Part shown: piece by piece, positions 33,722 through 43,328 of the stretch
Numbering within the stretch: the stretch's first letter is position 1
Layout of the letters: each line of letters starts with the position of its first letter
DNA from: a candidate division WOR-3 bacterium
GTDB taxonomy: Bacteria > Hydrothermota > Tepidihabitantia > Tepidihabitantales > Tepidihabitantaceae
Reading direction: 5' to 3'
Assembly (NCBI GenBank): GCA_024653355.1
Contig: JANLFQ010000001.1
Coordinates: forward strand, 248,001-312,000
Length of the DNA stretch: 64,000 nucleotides
The notes under the pieces: model-generated
What the model saw: the letters and a program-made list of their open reading frames with translations, nothing else
Told to the model about the DNA's origin: nothing
The model's database searches: none
Position numbers and translations under genes: made by a program

Positions 33722-36700
33722 ATGCTGGGAGTTAATTTCCTTTTTCTCCTGTTGACAACTTTGCCTAGTGGCGAACGTGTCGAACAAGTCTTTATTGCCG
33801 ATGGAATAAATGCGGTGTATCAAGTAGGAGAAGGTTTTGAAGTTGGAAAGGTGCGGGCGGTACTATTCCTGGGCAGCGATTCAGTTTTTATCAATGACCG
33901 GCTCGTAAACCGTTCAGCGTATCTCCTAAATGTTCAGGAAGGTAAGGTGATTTTCTTTGCTCCTCCTCCGGAACTGGCGACCGTTCGGGTAATCTATCGC
34001 TATCTTAGGTTTAGCGATAGCCGGAAGATGCCGCGCCCTGAGGTTCTAAGGGAGATTGACTCCGGAACCGGTGAAACATTGATAAGTTTGGCAAGGATTG
34101 ACACAACCGGTGAAGAGCCATCAGGCAACTGGACCGTCTCGGGAAGTAAGTCGCTCGGGTTTTCAGCCGGCACGGCGTCAGGTTTCGGTATCGACCAGGC
34201 AACAAATCTGGTGCTTTCGGGTCAGGTAGAGGATGTTGTTGTCGAAGCGGAGTTCTCGGACCAGAGTGCGCCAATACCGCCCGAGGGTACAACAAGAGAG
34301 TTAGAGGAGTTGGACCGGATTGCAATCCGCCTCCGAGGCCGAAATTGGCAGGGGAATTTTGGCGATGTTGAACTGGGGTTTGATGGCGGGTTGTTTGGTA
34401 AGGTGGAACGCCGGGCACTGGGGGCGTTGGTAAAAGGAGAAAAAGGGATTTTTAATGTTACCGGGGGTTATGCGAAACCACGGGGTCAATTTGGTTCAGT
34501 TTTGTTAAACGGCATTGACGGGGTACAGGGTCCATATCCGCTGGCACCGGATGGCAGGGCGGCAGAGATTGTACCCGGAAGTGAGAGGGTTTATCTTGAT
34601 GGCAAGTTGCTGGTGCGGGGCTGGGATGCCGATTACACAATTGACTATTCCACCGGGGAGCTAATTTTTACCAACCGGAACTTGATTGACCAGCGCTCCC
34701 GGATTGAAGCAGAGTTCCAGTTTGTCACCGATGATTACGAACGGAGTACTGTTATTGCCGGAGTTGGTTTACAGCCTGGCCCATTCCGTTTTGAACTGAC
34801 TTTCTTTCAGGAGGGTGATAATCCAGAGCAGATGCGTTCGCTGGAGTTGAGCGAGGATGAGAAAAATATGCTCGGGGCGCTGGGTAAGGATACCGGTCGG
34901 GCATGGTTGCCGGGGTGGGAGTATGTCGGCGCAAATCGGGGCGAATATGTCAAGGAGGAAAATCACTTTCGGTATGTTGGTTTGGGCAACGGTGATTATC
35001 ATGTGCGCTTTACCTTAAAGGGAGATTCGCTTGGTTCTTATGTCTACGATGATACGCTACTGGCGTTCCGATATGTGGGCGCAAAACAGGGGAATTATGT
35101 TGACAGTGTGCGGGTTGTATTACCGAAAAGGCAGGAGTTGGGTTACGGGAAAATGTTCTTTGATTTTGGCAGACTACAGGGTGCGGTGGAAGGGGCATTG
35201 GGACGGAGAAGTTTTAATTTGTTTGCAATTGATGGGGCGAGTGAACATGGCGGGGGGGTGAATTTTAACTTAGGCTGGCACGATACAGTCTGGGGAGTGG
35301 ATTATCGCCATCGGACAATAGGAGCCGGGTTTGGTTTTCCCGGTGGTGAGAAGGAGGTCGATTTTTCGTATCGTTGGGCGGGCAGCCGTCAGGAAGTGAG
35401 GAAGGAAAGCGATGAGTTTTTTGCCCGCATCGCCCCCCTAAACTGGCTGGAGTTTAAAGGTGAGATAGGAAGGCTGGAGCAGTTTTCCGGTAAAGAGTTG
35501 GTTCGGCTGGGGGGAAATGGCAGGATAGGATTTTTCACCGTTGATGGGTTTAAGGTCGGTGATTTTCTCCGGGCTGGTGCCACTGTTGCCCCGCGGGTTT
35601 TCTGGCTTTTTCCCCGGTCCGGACTTTTTTTTGAACAACAGGGCAAGGCACGCAATCGGGGTTGGGATGTCGGCTGTGTCCTAAAACCCAAAGACAATTT
35701 TTCCAGTGGAGTTGAATACCAATGGTCAGGTTATGAGGAGCAAGACACCGTAGTTACGCGCTGGCATGGCAGCGGAGAGAGCCGTCGGTTAAGCCTGAAC
35801 TGGGACTGGTCGTTAAGAGACCGACTGAGGCTGGAAGGGGTTGGTGGTTATCAGGTGCGTCTGTATTACGATTCGACGCCGTCGAACTGGAGACGGACTT
35901 TTGCCACGCTGAACACGGTCTGGAATCCGACCCTTGGGGTGAGGCTGGCAACAGATTTAAGTCAATCTTTCCGTCAGGTGCAGTTGCGCGATGAGCAGTT
36001 TCGTTATGTTGGACCGGGACAGGGACAGTATGTTCGCGACTCAGTTACCGGTGGTTATCTACCCTCAACCGAGGGAGATTATGAGCGAGTGGTTGTTTTC
36101 CTGGGGCGGTTTACCGCCGCCCAGGAGATGGTCTGGAATGGGGTTGTTGAGGTGAACCGCTATGAGCCTTTAAACTTTTCGCTTTCTTTCAGTCGCAACT
36201 GGACCAGGGCAGATACCGGTCTGTTGAGTGAACTTTTTCGGCTTGACCTCCGAGGCGAATTGATTTCTTTTGCACCGTTTTTTAGCCCGAGTGCGGGTTT
36301 CGTTTTCGACCGCAGTCAGGATAAAATCCTTGTTTATTCAGGGAAAGGCGTGACGAATTATCGGGCGTTTCTTGAAATGGCAAGCAGGGCGTTTAACGAA
36401 CTGGAGTTGCAGGGAAGGGCGGAACGCAGTGAGCGCACGCGACGGCTGGTTAGCGGACAGATAGACTACGAAGAGAAAGGGTGGCGTTTTTCCTTTTCGC
36501 CGATTGTTGGAAGGTTATTGCGTTTGGAACTTACGCTGGCTTACGAGCCCAAGGAGTTGAGTGAACCAATTTCTTACCCGGAACTGGGTAAGTTTCGACT
36601 TGAGGCTTTTGAAGGTTGGGTGGCAAGGAGCGGTTCCATTGGGGCGCAAACAAAGTTTCGGGTCCGAACAGGGGTAACCTATCGACGCGCCTCGGTTAAG

Positions 36701-36877
36701 GTTTTACCCTGGGATGTGGAGTTGAGTCAGCCTTTGGGACTGGTGCCCGAGGCCGGTTTAGAACTGGAGCAGTTGTTTAGCGAGATTTTCAGCGCAACTG
36801 GCAGATACACCTTTTCTGCCCGCCCGAACCGTCCGGCTGAACACCAGGCTTCTTTTGAGTTAAGGGCGTTTTTTTAA
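33722..36877 (+). CDS. SprA-related large outer-membrane beta-barrel protein
   Basis: 1051 residues with a short signal peptide (LGVNFLFLLLTTLPSG) and a C-terminal Phe-Phe. Residues 285-330 (SERVYLDGKLL, then DADYTIDYSTGELIFTNRN) match the same type of segment in the SprA-like protein of this window (near its residue 535). A motif of the form FRYVGxGxGxYV occurs four times (about residues 400, 417, 449 and 760). From about residue 480 onward the protein is almost entirely alternating strands with Trp/Tyr girdles, as in a large barrel. I do not recognise a named family; it could be an export channel or a surface receptor. It starts directly after the lipoprotein gene and is followed by no clear terminator. 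Confidence 0.65.
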   Translation: MLGVNFLFLLLTTLPSGERVEQVFIADGINAVYQVGEGFEVGKVRAVLFLGSDSVFINDRLVNRSAYLLNVQEGKVIFFAPPPELATVRVIYRYLRFSDSRKMPRPEVLREIDSGTGETLISLARIDTTGEEPSGNWTVSGSKSLGFSAGTASGFGIDQATNLVLSGQVEDVVVEAEFSDQSAPIPPEGTTRELEELDRIAIRLRGRNWQGNFGDVELGFDGGLFGKVERRALGALVKGEKGIFNVTGGYAKPRGQFGSVLLNGIDGVQGPYPLAPDGRAAEIVPGSERVYLDGKLLVRGWDADYTIDYSTGELIFTNRNLIDQRSRIEAEFQFVTDDYERSTVIAGVGLQPGPFRFELTFFQEGDNPEQMRSLELSEDEKNMLGALGKDTGRAWLPGWEYVGANRGEYVKEENHFRYVGLGNGDYHVRFTLKGDSLGSYVYDDTLLAFRYVGAKQGNYVDSVRVVLPKRQELGYGKMFFDFGRLQGAVEGALGRRSFNLFAIDGASEHGGGVNFNLGWHDTVWGVDYRHRTIGAGFGFPGGEKEVDFSYRWAGSRQEVRKESDEFFARIAPLNWLEFKGEIGRLEQFSGKELVRLGGNGRIGFFTVDGFKVGDFLRAGATVAPRVFWLFPRSGLFFEQQGKARNRGWDVGCVLKPKDNFSSGVEYQWSGYEEQDTVVTRWHGSGESRRLSLNWDWSLRDRLRLEGVGGYQVRLYYDSTPSNWRRTFATLNTVWNPTLGVRLATDLSQSFRQVQLRDEQFRYVGPGQGQYVRDSVTGGYLPSTEGDYERVVVFLGRFTAAQEMVWNGVVEVNRYEPLNFSLSFSRNWTRADTGLLSELFRLDLRGELISFAPFFSPSAGFVFDRSQDKILVYSGKGVTNYRAFLEMASRAFNELELQGRAERSERTRRLVSGQIDYEEKGWRFSFSPIVGRLLRLELTLAYEPKELSEPISYPELGKFRLEAFEGWVARSGSIGAQTKFRVRTGVTYRRASVKVLPWDVELSQPLGLVPEAGLELEQLFSEIFSATGRYTFSARPNRPAEHQASFELRAFF

Positions 36878-36900
36878 TCCATTCTTAAATAAATTTTTGC

Positions 36901-36930
36901 TTGACAGATGGCGGGGTTTTGGTGTATTGT
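36901..36930 (+). promoter_or_regulatory. Promoter upstream of the 37036 gene
   Basis: TTGACA (36901-36906) with either TGTATT at 36923-36928 (16-bp spacer) or TATTGT at 36925-36930 (18-bp spacer). The leader would be about 100 nt with a strong AAGGAGG at 37024-37030. Confidence 0.5.
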
Positions 36931-37035
36931 TTTGTGCGGAGTTATCAAATTGAGCGGCTATTTTTCTGGGAATAAGCGTCAAATAACAGTTAAATTGGAA
37001 GTTTATAGAACGCTCGGGCAATCAAGGAGGGTGCT

Positions 37036-37614
37036 ATGATGTCTTCAAGCAGGTCGGGTGCCCCAAGAATGGGGCCGCGGCGCGGTGGCCAAAAATCTGG
37101 TTCATTCCAGATGATGCTGTTCCTGGTCGTGGCGGTTCTGGCGGTGGTCGTCATCGCGGTTGTTGCGTTTGGCGGCAAAAAGGGCGGGACCGCGAGGGCG
37201 AGTCGGGAGAAAAAGTCCCGCACCACCACAGTTGCCCAGACGGGCGAGCGTGCAACAAGGCCGACGAAAGTTAAGAGTACCCGGGTGAGAGGGGAGCGAG
37301 AGAGTCGACGGCGATTGACGAAGGAAGAGCGAGCAGCCCTGCGTAAAGAGCGGGCAAGGAAAGAACGGGAAACGGGCCGGGTAACGGTCCGGAGTTCGCG
37401 TGGTGGTTACACCGCAAAACGAAGCACCAAGCCGGTATTAAGGGCAATAATTGCCGAACCAAGTGGCGGACGGGTCGCGGTGATTGGAGAGCGGAGAGTT
37501 AAGGCAGGGGACCAGATTGAGGGGCGCAGGATAACCGAAGTGGGACCGGACAAGGTGAAGGTTGAATATTTCACCAAAACCTACGAGGTAAAACTCAATC
37601 AACCACTTTACTAA
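37036..37614 (+). CDS. Basic single-pass membrane protein with a GspB/PilP-like C-terminal segment
   Basis: 192 residues. A Ser/Gly/Arg-rich cytoplasmic N-terminus is followed by one membrane helix (MMLFLVVAVLAVVVIAVVAF, residues 26-45), a highly charged Arg/Lys/Glu region (about 50-125), and a small beta-rich C-terminus with AEPSGGRVAVIGERRVKAGD and a V-x-Y-x-x-K-T-Y-E-V-K-L end. The C-terminal pattern resembles the short periplasmic domains of GspB/PilP-type secretion or pilus proteins, but the match is by eye only. The strong AAGGAGG supports the ATG at 37036 (or 37039). The following gene overlaps its end. Confidence 0.6.
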   Translation: MMSSSRSGAPRMGPRRGGQKSGSFQMMLFLVVAVLAVVVIAVVAFGGKKGGTARASREKKSRTTTVAQTGERATRPTKVKSTRVRGERESRRRLTKEERAALRKERARKERETGRVTVRSSRGGYTAKRSTKPVLRAIIAEPSGGRVAVIGERRVKAGDQIEGRRITEVGPDKVKVEYFTKTYEVKLNQPLY

Positions 37615-39583
37615 GTCGCGGACAAACTTCTGGTTTGTTTCGTTCGTTTTATTTCTCGGGCTTTTTTCAACCGCCGGTTATTGCCGAGAACTAATTTACA
37701 ACGGGAATTTTGAACTGCCATCAGATTCAGGATGGCAGGTTGTGCGCTGGGGTCTTTTCCCCGACACCGGCAATTGCCGTTTGCGCTGGCAGCACAGTTT
37801 CCATCCGGACCGGGATTTTGAGGTGATGATTCACAAGATGCTGCATCAGGGGATGAAGCTTTATCAGCGCGTGGAAATAAACGATATCGAAAGTTTGGCA
37901 TTTTCCGTTTCCTGTCGCCTCACTGCCAAGAGTGAAAGTGACAGCCTGTTTGCGGCGGCGGCGGTTTGCCTGGAGTTTCTTGATAACTCAGATTCGGTTC
38001 TGGGCGAGACGAGGATTTATGTTGCCACCCGGGGTTGCGATTGGCAGAACAGTCCGCGACTTCATCTCATCCCTGCTCCGGACTCGTTCCACTGGTACGA
38101 TTACCATTTTTTTCTCCGGGATGAACTGGAAAGTTTACCCGGGGTTCAGCCCGAACTGGTTAAGGCGGTTCAAGTCGGGCTGCTCGGGTTTGTCCTTGGT
38201 AACTGTTGAGGGGTTTATCCTGCGGCGAAGGTCTTCGCCGATGACATCTCCCTGCACACGGTAGAAGCGCCGGCGCTGGTTTACAAAACATTCCGGGTTC
38301 GGGACAGCAGCGGCGTCCCGAACGGAAAAATTGACCGGGGAGAAACGGTAGGGTTAGTCCTAATTTTGCGGAACGCCGGAGCGGGTGTTGGTGCTACCAG
38401 TGCCCGATTGGTCAGTCAATCACCTTTTCTTGAGGTAATGGACGGCACCGGGGTTTTTGGACCGGCAGGAACCGGGGAAACAACCGCTTCACTCGTTGAC
38501 CATTTTCAGGTTAGGGCGACGGTTGATGCACCGATTGAGGTGCCGCTTTACTGCCAGTTGTTTATCAGCGGTACCGGATACAGCGATACGATTCTAATAC
38601 CGCTCATTGTCGGGGATTCGCTAAATCTGCCGGTTGGTCCTGACCCTTATGGTTATCGGATTTATGACTGGACCGACTCCTGTTATCAGGAGTTGCCGGT
38701 TTACGACTGGTTTGAACTGCGCGGAGTCGGCGAGGTGTTGACAATCGGTGATGATGAGACGAGATGGCTGGAGTTGCCGGATGATTTCGGTTTCTGGCGT
38801 TATTACGGCATTGACTACCGGATGATTTCAATCTGCGCCAATGGCTGGATTGCGGCGGATACAACCAGGCGGTGCGATTTTAACAATGTGGAACTGCCCT
38901 ATTCTGGAGCGCCACCTAATATCGTTGCCTTTCTCTGGGACGATTTAGCGCCCAGCCGCTATGGCGCAATTCTCTACCATTACGACCGACCGCGGCACAG
39001 GTTTGTAATCCAGTTTGACTCGGTCTCTTATTTCGGCATACCCGACCGCTGGGAAAAGGTTCAAATTCAACTGTTTGACACCGCGGTTGCCGGTTCAGAA
39101 CAGGACAATCCGATTGCGATTCAATTCCATACGGTCAATGATTTTCGTTCGGTCACGGTCGGGCTGCAAAATCGGGATGGTAGTGCCGGTTTGACCTATC
39201 TCTGGAATGGCAACTATCCCCGCACCGCGGCGTCCTTGATACCGGCACGGGCGTTGTTCATTAAACGGTCAATTTTAACCGGGCAGGCAGAAAGTTTGCG
39301 GGAAATGTTCTTTGATGAGGCGCCGAAGGTGATGCCCAATCCGTTCCGGCAAGAGATGGTATTGCAACTCAATCCGGTACGCGCGATTTCCGGTGCGGCA
39401 AGGATTTATCAATCGGATGGCAGGTTGGTGAGGAGGATAAGTCCGGAAAGGTCAAGACCAGGGCGCTATCTCTGGGATGGTAAAGATGAACTGGGCAAGA
39501 AGGTTGCGCCGGGTTTGTATTTTATTGTTGTGCCGGATGGAACCGGTCAATTCCGCCCGACGAAGGTGATATTTTCACCGTAA
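37598..39583 (+). CDS. Secreted multidomain T9SS cargo-type gene interrupted by in-frame TGA at 38207 (Sec candidate or pseudogene)
   Basis: One continuous reading frame runs from 37592 to 39583 with a single in-frame TGA (38207-38209, codon 204 if counted from 37598). Before it: a signal peptide (FWFVSFVLFLGLFSTAGYC), then a CBM-like sandwich starting ELIYNGNFELPSDSGW. After it the same domain continues to VFADDISL, followed by a CARDB-like repeat (NGKIDRGETVGLVLILRNAG), the roughly 220-residue module shared with the C25 proteins (PYGYRIYDWTDS to IPARALFIK), and a T9SS-type sorting domain (VMPNPFRQEM, ARIYQSDGRLVRR, APGLYFIVV). No ATG, GTG or TTG precedes the signal peptide in frame; the best start is ATC at 37598, 8 nt after GAGGT. 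A GTG at 37742 would lack the signal, and a TTG at 38366 begins the second half only. Either recoding (see hairpin) or a two-lesion pseudogene. Confidence 0.6.
38223..38240 (+). promoter_or_regulatory. SECIS-like hairpin after the in-frame TGA
   Basis: CGGCGA (38223-38228) and TCGCCG (38235-38240) pair around the six-base loop AGGTCT (38229-38234). The bacterial SECIS of E. coli fdhF has the same apical loop AGGUCU, with its GGU 18 nt after UGA; here GGT begins after 20 nt. The stem can extend by one A-T pair into the loop. Protein-coding constraint could produce this by chance. Confidence 0.45.
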
Positions 39584-39591
39584 GATTATAT

Positions 39592-39619
39592 TTGACCTGA
39601 GCAGATGTTGCGTTAAAAT
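39592..39619 (+). promoter_or_regulatory. Promoter of the C25 peptidase gene
   Basis: TTGACC (39592-39597), 16-bp spacer, TAAAAT (39614-39619). The leader of about 60 nt ends with AGGAGGT at 39676-39682, 5 nt before the ATG. Confidence 0.6.
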
Positions 39620-39687
39620 TTCGTGGTGATGGTTTTTGTAAGAAACCAGAGAGTGCATAATTCTAAACAGCCAACAGGAGGTCCCTA

Positions 39688-42600
39688 ATGAACAGGCATG
39701 TGTTTTTAGTACTGATGGCGATTTTTGCCATCGGTATTGGACAGACGGAATGGCTGGCGGTCAACGGTGCGCCCGGTGTTCCGGCTGTCAAAATCCTGGA
39801 GCAGAGTTCAAGGAGCACAACTTTTGAAGTCACCGTGCCGGGACTGGAACTGGAACGGGTTGCGGTTGATGGTCAGGAGTTTGTGCGTCTGAACCTGCCG
39901 GGTGAGGTAATGGCGGTTTTAGATGAGGGTAAGCCCCAGGTGCCCAAAGTGTCGGTCCTTTTAGGAATACCGCTGGGGGCACGGATTAGTGCCCGGGTGC
40001 TCAGTAAGGAGACCGAGCGGTTTAAGGTTGACCGGATTTACCCGTTGCAGCCGCCCTTGCTGGACAATCAGGAACCAGGACCGCTGGTGATTGATCACGA
40101 TTTCTACGCCCAGGATGTTTCTTACCCGGGTAAGGATTGGGCACTAATCAATACCGGTGTGTGGCGCGATTTAGGGGTGGCGAATTTGCAGGTTTATCCG
40201 GTTCAGGTCAATCCGGCAAAAGGGGAAATTGAGGTGACCAAGCGGATTCTGGTTCGGGTTGACTATTCGGGCGGAAATTATCCGGAGTTTATTGCCGACT
40301 GGATGGTGCCCCTTTATAGCCGCTATGTGGACAACTTCAATTTCCTGCCGGTTAAGCCGTTAACCGATTATACGCCCGGAGTGCGCTATCTTGTATTTTG
40401 CAATGCAAAGTTTGACACCTGCGTTTATCTTAACGACTCGCTGCTATCCTGGGTTCATCAGCGCGGTTATCAGGTCCGGAAAATCACCAAGGCGAGTTTT
40501 ACCGCCCAGGAGATTAAAGACTCAATCCGGGCTGAGTACAATAGGAACAACCCGGCGCTCTTACGCTGGGTGCTCCTGGTCGGCGAGTATGGCGACATTC
40601 CGATGGGCTCTTATTCCGGTGTGGGCCGGTCTGACTTCTGGTATTCCGACATTTTGCCCTGGCCCAGCGGCGACAACTATCCGGAAATCGGCATCGCCCG
40701 GCTTTCGGTGAAAAACCCGGTTGACCTTTCCCAGCAGATTTCTAAGATTCTTAAGTACCAGAAAAATCCGCCTTCAACCAACAACTGGCTTGACAAACTT
40801 TCAATGCCGGCGCATTCCGAGCAGTATCCGGGCAAATATTCGGGCTGTGTGCGCGGTATTTACTTTATGCCCAAGCCTTACTGGAACCCATCGGTTGTTG
40901 AAACTATTATGGGTTATTACACCGGGAATACCACAGTGACCAATGCCATAAATGAGGGCCGGGGTATTGTTGCATATCGTGGACACGGTGACTATATGGA
41001 GTGGTGGGAGTGGGGCACCGAAGGTTCCTGGTACAACTCACATGTGAACGCATTGACCAATGGTGACCTGACGCCGGTGGTTTACAACATCGCATGCAAC
41101 TGTGGCGACATCTATCAGGACACCTGCCTTTCGGAAAAGTGGATGAACAAATATCCGGGCGGTGCGGTGGCAAGTTTGGCCGCAACTCAAGCGTCTTATA
41201 CCTTACCGAACCACGGCATCTGCTCAACCTTGGTGCGGGCAACCTGTGACACCTGGACAATCACCGTGCCCGGGGTGCGCGACTACGGTCCGACCGTTTT
41301 CAACCTTGCCGATATCAAGTGCTATGGTGTTGATGCCTATGTGGCAAAGTACTGGCCCGGTTCGCCTTATCCTTACAACATCTGGATGTATGTAATGCTG
41401 GGTGACCCGTCAATGCCGGTCTGGGCTGGTGGTATGCCGCAGTCACCGAGTGTGACTCTACCGGATTCAATTCCCCTGGGACCATACAACCTTAATGTCA
41501 CGGTGCGGGTTGGCAGCAGACCGGTTGTTGGCGCGCTGGTCTGTGCCTACAAAGAGCCGGACATCTATGTCTCGGAGCGGACCGATGCTGCTGGGGTTGC
41601 GGTTCTGGCGCTTAACGCCAGCACACCGGGTGATGTAAGGATTACGGTGAGCGAAGGTCATGCTGAGCATTTCGTTCCTGGTGCGCAACATACACCGATT
41701 TTACCGTATACAACAACCAGGCCGGTGGGTGGTGGTGGAACACCACAGCCATATGTGGTGTATGTATCCAATATGGTGATTGATTCACCACCCGGCGGTA
41801 ACAACAACGGTAGGTTTGACCCGGGTGAAACGGGCAAAATCATCGTGACCCTGCGCAATGCCGGCAACGCCACGGCACAGGGTGTCTCCGCACGCCTGAA
41901 ATCGAGTAACAACCTGTTTGTAATTACTGATTCTACTGCAAATTATGGCAATATCCCGCAGGATTCTTTAAGAAATAACCGCTCTGACCCGTTCATCGCC
42001 CAGGCAAACGGTTCAATACCGCCGGGAACGGTTGTGGTCTGCACACTCAAGGTCCACTCGGACAATTACCAGCACGACTGGACCTACACATTTGCATTGC
42101 AGGTGGGACAGCCACCAATGCCCGGGCAGTTTATGGTTGACCTTGATACCGGTTCGGTGCTCCTTTCGGTGTGTGCCATCGGTTCCATCGGTTATGACGA
42201 GCCGGCAACTGATTTGGGTCAGGGTTTCAAGGTACCGAAAACTGCGGCTTCCTGTCTCTACTTCGGCGCCTTGATGGCAGGTAACTCTCCCACCTATTTA
42301 GTGGACCACTTCTATGGACAACCGGCAAGTTCTGGGACAAACCACGACTGGCGGACTCCGGACAGTTTCCGGATGGTGACGCCACCGGCACCAGCGGATG
42401 AGCACTGGCTCAACACGCTGACCGATGGGGGCCATTCAACGCCCAAGGGTCTGCAGGCGAGTCAGCATCTTTATATGAATAGCGAAGGTGGTTATGACGA
42501 CTGGGCGGTTTTGACCTATGAGTTCACGAACAACGGTTCCCAGCCGATCAACGGATTTTATACCGGGATAATTGCGGACTTTGATATCGGTTCATCACCG

Positions 42601-43272
42601 ACCACCAACATCGTAGTCTCGGACACGGTACGCCGCGCGGTATTGATGCGCCAGCAGTCAAGTGAAAACCCGAGTGCGGGTCTGATTCTGCTTGAGCCCG
42701 AACGGTATGCCAACATCGGTGCGCTGGACCACGCCATCTATGTTTATCCGGACTCCTGTATGACCGATAACCAGAAGTTCCGGGTTCTTAATGGCACAAT
42801 TGTTCAGCGCAACTCCAATCGGGCTTACGACTGGTCGGTGTTTGTTTCTGCCGGACCAGTGGATTTACCGGTTGGCGGGACCTGGCGGGTGGCGTTTGGC
42901 GTTGTTGGTGCGACCACGGTCAACGGGTTCTGGGAGGCAGCGGACAGTTGTCAGCGCTGGTATGTGGCGAACCTGCTCGGTGTGAAAGAAGAGGCGGGTG
43001 AAGTTCAGGTCAGTGCGGCAAAACCGTTGATTATCAGTCCGAACCCGTTCCGTAACGGTGCCTACATCAACTACTTCACCCCGGAAAAGGGCAATCTGGA
43101 ACTGGTCGTGTTTGATGCGGCGGGTCGGGTTGCTGAGCAGCACAGTTTTGCTGTTGAACCCGGAGCCGGGCGGTTCTTCTATAAACCAGGAAGGCTTGCC
43201 AATGGCGTTTACTTCCTGAAGGTTCGGGCACCGAACTCAAGTGCGGTCGCCAAGTTCTTAGTGGTTGAGTAG
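39688..43272 (+). CDS. Gingipain-family (C25) cysteine peptidase with T9SS sorting domain
   Basis: 1194 residues. A signal peptide (VFLVLMAIFAIGIGQ) is followed by a C25-type propeptide (VPGLELERVAVDG, PQVPKVSVLLGIPLGA), the catalytic domain from about 230 to 580, an Ig-like region, a CARDB-like repeat (NNGRFDPGETGKIIVTLRNA, near 705) and a C-terminal sorting domain (ISPNPFRNGAYINY, VVFDAAGRVAEQ, NGVYFLKV). Catalytic residues match gingipains: His433 in AYRGHGDYMEW and Cys470 in NIACNCGD. Gingipains are secreted by T9SS and cleave proteins at the surface. Monocistronic, with its own promoter and a strong terminator. Of the three C25 genes in the window this is the only one with both catalytic residues. 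Confidence 0.88.
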   Translation: MNRHVFLVLMAIFAIGIGQTEWLAVNGAPGVPAVKILEQSSRSTTFEVTVPGLELERVAVDGQEFVRLNLPGEVMAVLDEGKPQVPKVSVLLGIPLGARISARVLSKETERFKVDRIYPLQPPLLDNQEPGPLVIDHDFYAQDVSYPGKDWALINTGVWRDLGVANLQVYPVQVNPAKGEIEVTKRILVRVDYSGGNYPEFIADWMVPLYSRYVDNFNFLPVKPLTDYTPGVRYLVFCNAKFDTCVYLNDSLLSWVHQRGYQVRKITKASFTAQEIKDSIRAEYNRNNPALLRWVLLVGEYGDIPMGSYSGVGRSDFWYSDILPWPSGDNYPEIGIARLSVKNPVDLSQQISKILKYQKNPPSTNNWLDKLSMPAHSEQYPGKYSGCVRGIYFMPKPYWNPSVVETIMGYYTGNTTVTNAINEGRGIVAYRGHGDYMEWWEWGTEGSWYNSHVNALTNGDLTPVVYNIACNCGDIYQDTCLSEKWMNKYPGGAVASLAATQASYTLPNHGICSTLVRATCDTWTITVPGVRDYGPTVFNLADIKCYGVDAYVAKYWPGSPYPYNIWMYVMLGDPSMPVWAGGMPQSPSVTLPDSIPLGPYNLNVTVRVGSRPVVGALVCAYKEPDIYVSERTDAAGVAVLALNASTPGDVRITVSEGHAEHFVPGAQHTPILPYTTTRPVGGGGTPQPYVVYVSNMVIDSPPGGNNNGRFDPGETGKIIVTLRNAGNATAQGVSARLKSSNNLFVITDSTANYGNIPQDSLRNNRSDPFIAQANGSIPPGTVVVCTLKVHSDNYQHDWTYTFALQVGQPPMPGQFMVDLDTGSVLLSVCAIGSIGYDEPATDLGQGFKVPKTAASCLYFGALMAGNSPTYLVDHFYGQPASSGTNHDWRTPDSFRMVTPPAPADEHWLNTLTDGGHSTPKGLQASQHLYMNSEGGYDDWAVLTYEFTNNGSQPINGFYTGIIADFDIGSSPTTNIVVSDTVRRAVLMRQQSSENPSAGLILLEPERYANIGALDHAIYVYPDSCMTDNQKFRVLNGTIVQRNSNRAYDWSVFVSAGPVDLPVGGTWRVAFGVVGATTVNGFWEAADSCQRWYVANLLGVKEEAGEVQVSAAKPLIISPNPFRNGAYINYFTPEKGNLELVVFDAAGRVAEQHSFAVEPGAGRFFYKPGRLANGVYFLKVRAPNSSAVAKFLVVE

Positions 43273-43293
43273 CGGTTTACGGTTGATGCGAAT

Positions 43294-43328
43294 GGGGCGC
43301 CCTTTGCAGGGCGCCCCTTAATTTTAAT
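43294..43328 (+). terminator. Rho-independent terminator of the C25 peptidase gene
   Basis: Perfect 10-bp stem GGGGCGCCCT (43294-43303) / AGGGCGCCCC (43308-43317) with a TTGC loop, followed by TTAATTTTAATT. Confidence 0.85.

Noticed and set aside
38207-38209. Genome-wide reassignment of UGA
   Set aside because: folD, dxs and other intact genes end with TGA at the expected family C-terminus, so UGA is a stop in this genome.
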